DNA from: Ryuthela nishihirai
Lineage: Eukaryota; Arthropoda; Arachnida; Araneae; Heptathelidae
DNA length: 64,000 nt
NCBI GenBank assembly: GCA_038380435.1
Contig: JAWZYU010000034.1
Span: forward strand, 22,175,404-22,239,403
Direction: 5' to 3'
The translations under genes were made by a program, and so were the position numbers. Each line of letters begins with the position of its first letter. The first letter of the stretch is position 1. Shown here piece by piece: positions 56,140-64,000 of this stretch. Below the pieces are notes generated by a model. That model was not told the origin of the DNA and searched no databases. It saw only the letters and a list, made by a program, of their open reading frames with translations.

Positions 56140-57704
56140 CCCCCCCGGAGTGGGACCTCCTTGACGAGGGGGGGGGGCTTACGGTGCCTCTGAGAAGTTG
56201 GGCTCGGATCGCTGGTGCTCTGGTGTTGAAGTCCTGTGGCCCCTGGGTGGAGGGGGGTTGTTGAGGGTGGGCGGACCGTTTTTTGGAAGGGGACGGTCCT
56301 GTCTGCTTGATCACTTCCCCCCTGCGAAGCTGGGGGTCACAGCCGAGATTGAAGGGCCGTTGAAGGGCCTTGGACGGGGCTTGGGCAACCCCGCTCTGGG
56401 GTCTCTCGGAGTGATTTGCAGACTGAGATGTGTGTGTCTCCAGCACACTCGTTTGCGAGCTCTCTGAGGCGGTCCCAATGATAAGTAGGTGGACGGATGC
56501 TCTTGGGGTGCTTCGGCCCGTTCACAATGGAGAGGCCGAAGTTGGAGGCTCGCGGCCCTGTTATTCAGACGGTGGCCTGCGGGCTTGTCGATGGACCAGC
56601 CAAACTAAGAGTCCCACATGAATGAGATTTGGACTCATGGCTTTTGCAGTGGAGGAACTTGGTTCCTCTGCGAAGTGGGGTCTGGGTGCTGTGGTGTTGC
56701 AATATCCGGTAGTTTTTCGGCTGTTGGAGTTGTGGGAGGGTCGCCGGCCGGTTTCTAGTAGCTATGGTTGGCTGGCCTGGTGTCCCCGAAGCAGTTCTGA
56801 CTTAAAAGTGCCGTGATGGTGAGCGGGCCGCGGTGGCCCGGCTCTATGGAGAGGACGAAGTTGGGGGTCGTGCCGAGAGGATTGGAGTCCCTCGAGGTGT
56901 GGACTCTGATGGAAGTACCTTGGGCCTCTGCTGCAGAGGACCCTAAAAGTTAGGACTTCCTTTATTTTTCTGGCTCAAAATTCAAAAGACTAAGATCTTT
57001 TTATTTATTTATTGGCAAGTTTCTTGGCAAAATTCAGTGAGTGATGGGCATATTCCTAGGCATCGCTCAAAATTCAAAAGATCCCACTCTCACTGCACCT
57101 CAATGATTATACCTTTGAGCAGGCAATATTAACAAGCAGTGCTTCTCTCTTCACATACATGGGGCGGGGGTGGCTCAGTCGGTAGCGCGCCAGGCTCGTA
57201 ATCTGTAGTTCCCAGGTTCGAGTCCCAGCTGGGTCAGCATTGAGATTTATCTCTGCAAAATTCCCCGCCCTGCCCACGGTCAGTAGGGGACACCGATGGG
57301 CTTGGAAAGGCCACCGTCCGTCGGATGGGACGTTAAGCCGTGGCCCCGTGTGTGGGAGAGCCATACCCTGTGCACGTTAAAGAACACGCTGGATGGCCTT
57401 GACGGGAGGCTACCATCTGTCTCCCAACAGCTGTTCCAGTGGGTCCCCTCCCCCAACCTTCTCTGAGCCTTCGGGGTCCATGTGACCTGGCCATTTAGCC
57501 CATGGTGTGCAAAAAAGTGCCGCTCAGAGGTAAAACAACCTAACCCTTCACATACAGGTCTTCTCTCGCTGTAGGCAGGACAATTGTAAGGCAAGCTTAA
57601 TTGACAGGAGCTTTCTAGTTCATAGTGGTTTCAGTGACATCTCCCTTATGGTGATATACAGCCTTGAGTTGTGGTGCACCGGGAATGTCGCGTATTCATT
57701 ACGT
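56140..57704 (+). mobile_element. Unclassified 1.17 kb GC-rich retroposon, copy 2
   Basis: Flanked by the perfect 15-bp repeat TGTCCATCCTCGCTG (56125-56139 and 57705-57719). With the SINE and its TSD removed it is 1168 bases, against 1165 in copy 1. The start CCCCCCGGAGTGGGACCTCC and the end CGCGTATTCATTACGT correspond to the ends of copy 1. Shared internal blocks: GGAGAGGACGAAGTTG, AAAAGTTAGGACTTC, CTGGCTCAAAATTCAAAAGA and CTCACTGCACCTCAATGATT. The GC-rich open frames here (56198-56816) differ between copies and are not supported as genes. Confidence 0.92.
57160..57545 (+). mobile_element. SINE family 1, young full-length copy with TSD
   Basis: 386 bases, head GGGGTGGCTCAGTCGGTAGC, B box GGTTCGAGTCC, tail GTAAAACAACCTAAC. 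It is flanked by CTTCACATACA (57149-57159 and 57546-57556). It sits inside the 1.17 kb element, which sits inside a Tc1. The anticodon position of the tRNA-like head reads CGT (GCTCGTAATC). Confidence 0.95.
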
Positions 57705-58116
57705 TGTCCATCCTCGCTGACCACATGCATCTCTTCATGTTGGACGTTTACCCTGGTGGTGATGGTGTCTACCAACATGACAGTGCACCCTGCCATGTCA
57801 CTAAGGTGATGTGTGACTGGTTCCAGGAACATGACAGTGATGTCTCCATTCTCCCTTGGCATGCAAAATTGTCTGACCTCAATCCCATAGAGCACTTGTA
57901 TGACCATTTGGATTGACAGGTTCGGAGTGTGGACCCACAACTACTTCATCTCCAGAACCTCCATGCTGTGCTGGAGTCCAAACGATCACGTGTGTCTCTG
58001 ACAACCTTCAAGGGACTCATTGCGTCCATGCCATGCCATCTCGCCACTGTCATTTGGGCCAAGGGTGGTTATTACCATTATTAGGTAGGTGGTCATATTA
58101 TTCTGATACAACTGTG

Positions 58117-60057
58117 TATGATAGTTATAGTTTCATCTGTCTTAATAATAGACTATCAACATGATGGTATGCCACACTACTATCTGCAATGTGTAATACT
58201 ATAAGGTTAAATGCTAATAATTGTTGCATAATATGCTTTCACCAATTTTAACAGAGATTTAGGGATTTTTGTTAAACTTTTAATATAGGTAACACTGGGG
58301 TTTTTTTAATTAACATGTGAAGATTTTCAGGGAGGAGAAAAAGCATTCACATCCTTTTTGAAATTTGTTGAGAATATTTTGAATATTTAATTATCAATTT
58401 AAAAAACTTAAAAGCCATGAAATATATGTATCATACTTTTAACATAATAAATAAAAATTTTAGAAATTTAAATATATGGCCACACACACACACAATCAAA
58501 ATTTTGTTTATGCTCCTGTATGAACAATAAATAAAATTCATGAATATGATGCAGTACCCTTGAAAAATATGCAGGATAAATCTCAAAAGGGCCATGGAAA
58601 AATGTAAGGTTACAAAATTTATCTTTACAATTCTTATTTCAAACAATGAAATTTTTCACGAACAAAGGTACATACATATTATATCATAAAAGGCTGGGAG
58701 ATAGGGCTGCATGTTTGTACGTACATCAAGGAGCAAAAGAAAATGAATGCCATCGTCATGACATGGGCGAAGGTAGAAGTGCGTGAAATAATTTGTTTTT
58801 TGAATGCAAGAGGGACATCCCAATCAAAAATTCACTGTCAGCTTTAGGCTGTATGTGATTCTGTGGTTAAAGAAATAGATGGGTTTCTGTTATAATAAAT
58901 TTGACAATGGTAGGAACAAGCTCATGGCTGAACAAAGATATGGATGACAGTTAACAAACACAACAGTGGACTTCTACCTTCAATACATTGAGAGACTTAT
59001 TCTTATAGGCAGATGTAAGAAGGTTTTATTTGTAACTGCTGTTGAGCATATAAATGCGTATTTGTAAGTGAAATTTGCACAACAGATGGGGCTTTTGAAA
59101 ATTGTGCACGTTGGGTTCCTAAGCAGCTCATGGAGATGAACACCAATATAGTAATAACTTGCCTTCATCATCTGCAGTTCTACAGCAGAAAAGGTAGCCC
59201 ATGTTATGAGCAGAATGGTTATGAGTAATAAAATCTGGATGTATCATGTCATCCAAGACATGAAATGGATTCAGTGATGTAGAAACATGCACTTTTTCTC
59301 CCACTAAACCTTCTGTATATTCCTGCATGCTAAGAAAGTCATGACAACTGTGTTTTAGGATATCCAAGGTCTTCTTTTTGTTGATTTTATGCAACAAGAA
59401 AGCACCATAAATGTCATATGATATTGTTAAACAATTGGCTAGATTAAGGATGGCTATCCACAGAAAAACCACAAGAAAAATACAGAATCCTTTCTGAAAG
59501 GTATCATTTAACTGTTTGATAATGAAACATCATATATGGTTGTCATACTTGTCCATTAGGTTGTATCGGTGAAGCAGTTTAGAATCCTGACTATTGGGAC
59601 ATGGCAGTGAGTTTTACAACATGACCATGGAGTTACTTATCACATGGAACAAATGCTTCAATTGGTTGGGGACTATTATCAACAATTATATACCTTTTTT
59701 ATATATATAAATTCATTGTATTCAGAATGAATGCTTTGTCACATTAATCTGTATCCTTATTTATTAAACAGGCTAGATTATAGCACTAAATAAATACATC
59801 TGATTGATTTCAAATAAATGTGTTAACCAACTTTGACTATTTTGAATAATTCAGAATAAGGTAGCATTTATATAGCCCTTAATGCACTGCAACCTGTCTG
59901 TATAATGGATGATTCTGAATGTTGTACATTTATTTGCAAAATGATATGGGAAGGATTAAACTGTGTTGAAAGGTCTTAGTCAAATTGTAGTGGAAATGCT
60001 ATAGCTAGTACACCCCAAGCTTTACTTCTGAATGGCATTTTTGTACATACAGTGTGC
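58117..60057. other. Intron sequence with one unassigned open frame
   Basis: AT-rich; a short CA run near 58479. The minus-strand open frame 59128-59472 (114 residues, FLWIAILNLANCLTISYDIY then LLHKINKKKTLDILKHSCHD) has no family I recognise and no clear splice or start context. Probably an old transposon piece. Confidence 0.4.
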
Positions 60058-60376
60058 TAAGTCACCAGGTCACAAGGGTTCACAGTTGGGTCGGGGGACC
60101 CACTAGACAGTAGTTAAGAGATAGATTGAAGTTGCCCATCAGCACTATCCAGTATGTTCTTTAATGTACTCAGGATATTACTCTCTTACACATGGAGACT
60201 TATCCTATCTGATGGAAAGTGGTCTTTCCAAGTTCATTTTTGTCTTCCTACCCAACTCTGAACCCTGGCATGATGGAGGTTAGCGGAGATTAATCTCAAT
60301 GCTGATATAGTTAGGGACTGGGATCATCAAATTACAAGTTTAGTGTGCTACCATTTGAGCCAATCCCCACCACCTA
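60058..60376 (-). mobile_element. SINE family 1, antisense, very old copy
   Basis: Recognisable blocks: CATCAGCACTATCCAGTATG, TTCTTTAATGTACTCAGG, then the reversed head ACTGGGATCATCAAATTACA-AGTTTAGTGTGC. Heavily substituted. Confidence 0.7.
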
Positions 60377-62029
60377 AGTTCAGTTAGATGGAGTGAGTAT
60401 GAAGCATCGTTATTAAACAATAAAAAATGTTTATGTACTGCTTTCCTTGTTCCTAATGTGGTCACTTCATGTGGAATAGGAATCCTTAATATTTGCAATC
60501 TGCATATTTACTGAGGAAAACCCACACACAACACCAACTACACATAATTAACATTTCTCCATTGTGAACAAGAATCTTGGGAGATGTGCTATCAGACCTT
60601 TCATCTTTCCTGCATACCTTGGGGGGAGGCCACAAGTATTTGGGCATTCTTTTAGCATAATTACACTAGCTTGTTTATGCATTAATGCATATGTAGTTAC
60701 TTCATGATGGCATGTTACTATATTTAAGTCTCTATGTGCAATAGTGGATTTGAAATTGATTCCTGTGAAATTGGATAGATTATAGATTAGCCTTCTCTGG
60801 TCTAACTTGTGTGATCATTGAACCCCAATATAATCAACTTTTACCCATAGGGACAGCTGAAGAGCACCATACATGCCTCTGCTTTTGACACCACTATGAA
60901 TCATTTGGTGTCCCATGCAGGATACAGCATGCAATGTCCATCACATTATAAAAATGTGTGTGTATGCAAGAATTTTTGTACATGTCCATGTATGTTGCCG
61001 TGAAGCTCATATAACGAAGGCCAGTTTGAAAACTTGCCGTGGTCTGTGCCTTGTAGGTGAAAAGAGTAGTACATAGTAACCTTTTTCTGAAAAGATAAAA
61101 GGGACTCTTTATTTCTTTCTCCATCTAACTGCTTCAGGAATGTGTTGTGCTGTTACAAAACGTTTTTTCACATATATACTAATCTTTTTGAGCTCAGTTT
61201 GATACACCATTGGTGCTCGATGAATGAAAGTTTATAATTCGTAGTTATCCAGTATATGGCAAGCTTAGAAGTATATTTCAGCAAACTTGGTATATAAAGA
61301 TTGTTATTGAGTCTAATGAAAAATTAACATTAACTTAATCATATAATATTATGCATTGCAATACAATTAGATTGAATTAATCAATTAAATAACAATAATT
61401 AATAAAATTGCTGTGTAATCTGTGTTGTTCAAATACTGAACCTCCATGTTTATGGTAGTTTTACCATTTCTGCAAAAATTGTAGTAGCCTGACATGCTCC
61501 TTAAGCCTCTCAAGCAAATTTTGTGTTATTAAATTCTGCATACATAATACCTAGAACAGTGGTTCTTAGACCTTTAGGGCCTAATGCTCCTTTTAGATTA
61601 ATCTATGAAGTATTCAATATTCTACTTAATCTGTTTCCAAAGAAAAACTCAAAATGCCCCCATTGTGAACCATATGAATTAATCTTATATGATTTACCTT
61701 GAATGATGAAAGGTGCTTTTTTGTCTTGTGACAGATGTTATTGAGTCTGTCAGCTTTCAACAACCATGCATTCTAATCATTTTTATGTTACTTGCATTGT
61801 TAAGTATAGTCCCCCTGTACTGCTGGGACTTTTGGGCAACCCACTGAATGGAGAGAATGTAAACTACATATCTAATATAAATAAAAAGCCTTGTTTATGT
61901 ATTGATCATTTGGATTGATCCAATGATTTTCAATGGGAAATTTGTTGCATTCAAGCTACAGGTTTCTAGGTATAATAGTACCTATTTTGAAACTTAAATT
62001 TAAAAGAATTTGTGTTATATTATTTACAG
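60377..62029. other. Intron sequence, nothing recognised
   Basis: AT-rich sequence ending in acceptor TATTTACAG (62021-62029). Confidence 0.45.
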
Positions 62030-62139
62030 ATGATGTTCAGGAAGCATATAATTTGATAAAAGACTTAGAACCTGCAGTTCCACATGAATATATTCTGAAG
62101 GGTGTTGTTAATGCTGCCATAGGTCAAGAACAAGGTTCA
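62030..62139 (+). CDS. ift56: IFT56 (TTC26) exon i, last exon seen
   Basis: 110 bases. It completes the Asp split with exon h and ends in phase 0 at a consensus donor GTAAGT. The product (D)[36 protein letters not shown] matches the IFT56 block [34 protein letters not shown], a TPR unit. Roughly the last 220 residues (starting near the RDHMKIAQQFFQLVGG region in relatives) must lie beyond 64000. No in-frame stop or polyadenylation context follows within the window. Confidence 0.97.
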
Positions 62140-62526
62140 GTAAGTGCTAACAGATGTGGTTCTTTTGACTTGCATGCTTAAGTTTGGAAAAAAATATACT
62201 CATAAACCTAAAATTCAGAAAAATATAAAAAAAAAATATTGTAACTTCATTGCAGGCCTGGATTTCCCATTAGGCACTAGCCTAAAGATGCCATTATTTA
62301 AATGCTAAAATTTGTTTATTTAAGTTGTGTTAAATTTCTGTTGTTGTTTATTTTACAATTTGTTTATTTCTGTTGTTGTATATATTGCAATTTGTTTATT
62401 TAAGTTGTGAAAAAATTCTGTTTTTTTTTTTACTTTTGCTAGTTGCAAGTATCAATGGAGAGTGATTACTCTTTTCAAAGTACTCTCTCTCCTGACAGTC
62501 GAAAACTCTCTGTCCACAACTCTCTG
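62140..62526. other. Intron sequence with T-rich direct repeats
   Basis: AATTTGTTTATTTAAGTTGTG and similar lines repeat at about 62310-62410. Near 62495-62526 the sequence resembles the SINE-1 mid-section, suggesting the LTR landed in a SINE. Confidence 0.45.
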
Positions 62527-63724
62527 CGTAACGCTCCAAAAGTATGTTAACTTCTTCACTTTGGACCTTGTAACTGATCCAAAAAATACTAAATTTCCAG
62601 ATAATTTTGAGCACCAGGCAATTAATTTTGCCAAATAAAGTTAAATAAGGGTTCGCTAAGTATATTATGTGTTACTTAGTCAATAAGAAATCAATTCAGA
62701 AAGATTGTCAATTGTTAAAGTTTAAATCTAGTCAAATACCAAAAATCCTGCTTAAGAGAAAAAATTAGAAAAGCCAACTTTGTTTGTTTTATGAAATAGT
62801 TTTTATTTCCAAAAAAATCGTGACTCACCAAAGTGAAACTTCTTTTATGCAAAATTTTCTGAACAACTAAAAGTCACTCAACAAAAATCTCCACTTATTT
62901 TCTCAAATCCCAACCCAAACTGACATCTCCAAAAACTGATATCCTCTAAACTGACATTCTCTCCTACTCTCTAACACTGTCTCCCTATTCTACTCCAAAA
63001 CACTACTAACTCTGTGGCCTAACATCACTTACTATACACATGGCATGCAACTGGGGGTGGCTTAGTCGATAGCGCACCAGGCTCGTAATCTGTAGTTCCC
63101 AGGTTTGAGTCCCAGCTGGTCAGCATTGAGATTTATGTCCGCAAAATTCTCCACCCAGCCCACGGTCAGTAGGGGACACCAATGGGCTTGGAAAGACTGC
63201 CGTCCGTCAGATGGAACATTAAGCCATGGTCCCGTATGCAGGAAAGTCATATCCTGTGCACGTTAAAGAACATGCTGGGTGGCCTTGATGAGAGGCTATC
63301 ATCTGTCTCCCAACAGCTGTTCCAGTGGGTCCCCTCCCCCAACCTTCTCTGAGCCTTCAGGGTCCATGTGACCTGGCCATTTAGCCCATGGTGTGCAAAA
63401 AAAGTGCCACTCAGAGGTAAAACAACCCAACCCAAGCAACTGACGTGTGTGTGTCTTGCATACTGGGAAGTACATTTGCATAATCAAATGCTCGCGCTAG
63501 CTAGGATTCAAGTGGGGGCGTGTCCTTTAGTGTTCATTAGTGGCTGTCAGTCAAAAATTGGAGTTGCACATGTGCATGTGCTCCTTTGCAGACTTGGGTG
63601 AGGAAAAGTGATGATGCCATGCCAACTGAAGATAATCCCCAAAATGATAAATATAATGTAAATATAATGTAAAAAAAGTAAAATTAGTTAAGGAACAGTA
63701 AAAGTGAATGGGTGAACCATCACA
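62527..63724 (+). repeat. Solo LTR (family L), TSD TCTG, with a SINE inside
   Basis: Starts CGTAACGCTCCAAAAG (first T changed to C) and ends GGTGAACCATCACA, flanked by TCTG (62523-62526 and 63725-63728). A SINE-1 lies at 63054-63435. The palindrome region (about 63557-63580) is decayed. AATAAA block near 62634. Confidence 0.9.
63054..63435 (+). mobile_element. SINE family 1, full length, inside the LTR
   Basis: Head GGGTGGCTTAGTCGATAGCG, B box GGTTTGAGTCC, tail GTAAAACAACCCAACCCAA. The flanks share GCAACTG (63047-63053 and 63436-63442), a 7-bp TSD. Confidence 0.92.
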
Positions 63725-64000
63725 TCTGCCCTGCCCTTGGTCAGTAGGGGACACTGGAGGGCTTGGAAAGGGCCATCCATTGGATGGGACGTTAAGTTGT
63801 GGCCCCTGTGCAGGAGAGCCATACCCTGTGCACATAAAAGAACATGCTGGATTGGCTTTATGGGAGTCTACCATCTGCCTTCCAACAGTTGTTCCAGTAG
63901 GTCCTCTACCCCAACCTTCTCAGAGCCCTCGGGGTCCTTGTGCCTGTCTATTTAAGCCCATTGTGTGCAAAATAGTGCTACTCAGAGGTAAACAAACTAA
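63725..64000 (+). mobile_element. SINE family 1, 3' part, runs to the window end
   Basis: TCTGCCCTGCCCTTGGTCAG to GAGGTAAACAAACTAA. Its 5' part is separated by the LTR insertion at 62527-63724. Confidence 0.85.

Larger units (their letters stand above)
55326..58116 (+). mobile_element. Tc1-like element, family D, with two nested retroposons
   Basis: The inverted ends CACAGTCATATCAGAATAAT and mirror (58090-58116) are flanked by TA (55324-55325, 58117-58118). Removing the insert 56140-57704 restores a ~1.2 kb Tc1. Plus-strand transposase: MSTMDSGSNLRDI, GRSISETADFVG, GTPSTSRRHN; then after the insert LSILADHMHLFMLDVYPGGD, YQHDSAPCHVTKV (second Asp) and LSDLNPIEHLYDHL (third acid, Glu kept). 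Stops throughout. Confidence 0.92.

Overview
This window is a stretch of an AT-rich invertebrate animal genome. It is almost entirely intron. One host gene is recognisable: nine internal coding exons on the plus strand, spread from 8161 to 62139. They join in frame to 999 bases (333 codons) that read as IFT56/TTC26, a TPR subunit of the intraflagellar transport B complex that builds cilia. The first coding exon (initiator Met) and the exons for roughly the last 40% of the protein are not seen. The predicted protein is clearly animal but diverged from the vertebrate one, and the repeats are of invertebrate type. I cannot place the species further; a mollusc or chelicerate is only a guess.

The introns (about 3 to 10 kb) are packed with transposable elements, many nested with readable target-site duplications (TSDs). 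930-6005: two adjacent Tc1 elements, the second split by a long inverted-repeat element that itself holds a third Tc1. 6466-7768: a mariner-like element. 8869-11110: a Tigger/jerky-type element with a SINE in it. 11557-16734: Tc1 ends enclosing a minisatellite, a truncated LTR and an antisense RTE-type LINE. 18-26 kb: SINEs, small hairpins, a solo LTR and a mariner. 27.5-29.2 kb: an RTE 3' end and another Tc1/mariner element. 32.4-37.9 kb: SINEs, a Penelope-like element carrying a hammerhead-like motif, and an RTE 5' part. 38.5-39.7 kb: Tc1. 41.4-42.1 kb: a palindrome of tRNA-headed repeats. 43.2-45.4 kb: Tc1 with a solo LTR inside. 46.9-48.7 kb: head-to-head Penelope fragments and a Tc1 fragment. 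49.7-51.6 kb: a solo LTR holding a 1.17 kb GC-rich insert. 54.6-58.1 kb: two Tc1 elements, one holding a second copy of the same 1.17 kb insert, which in turn holds a SINE. 62.5-64 kb: a solo LTR with a SINE inside.

No transposase or reverse transcriptase here looks intact; all are broken by stops, frameshifts or deletions. The most novel items are: (i) the 1.17 kb GC-rich retroposon-like element, present twice at nearly identical length, each copy with a 15-bp TSD; (ii) a solo-LTR family with 4-bp TSDs carrying a palindromic TGCGCATGCGCA (NRF1/Ewg-type) site; (iii) the roughly 680-bp-arm inverted repeat; and (iv) hammerhead-like motifs about 330 bp beyond the endonuclease region of two Penelope-like copies. 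I found no CRISPR array, operon or functional RNA gene.
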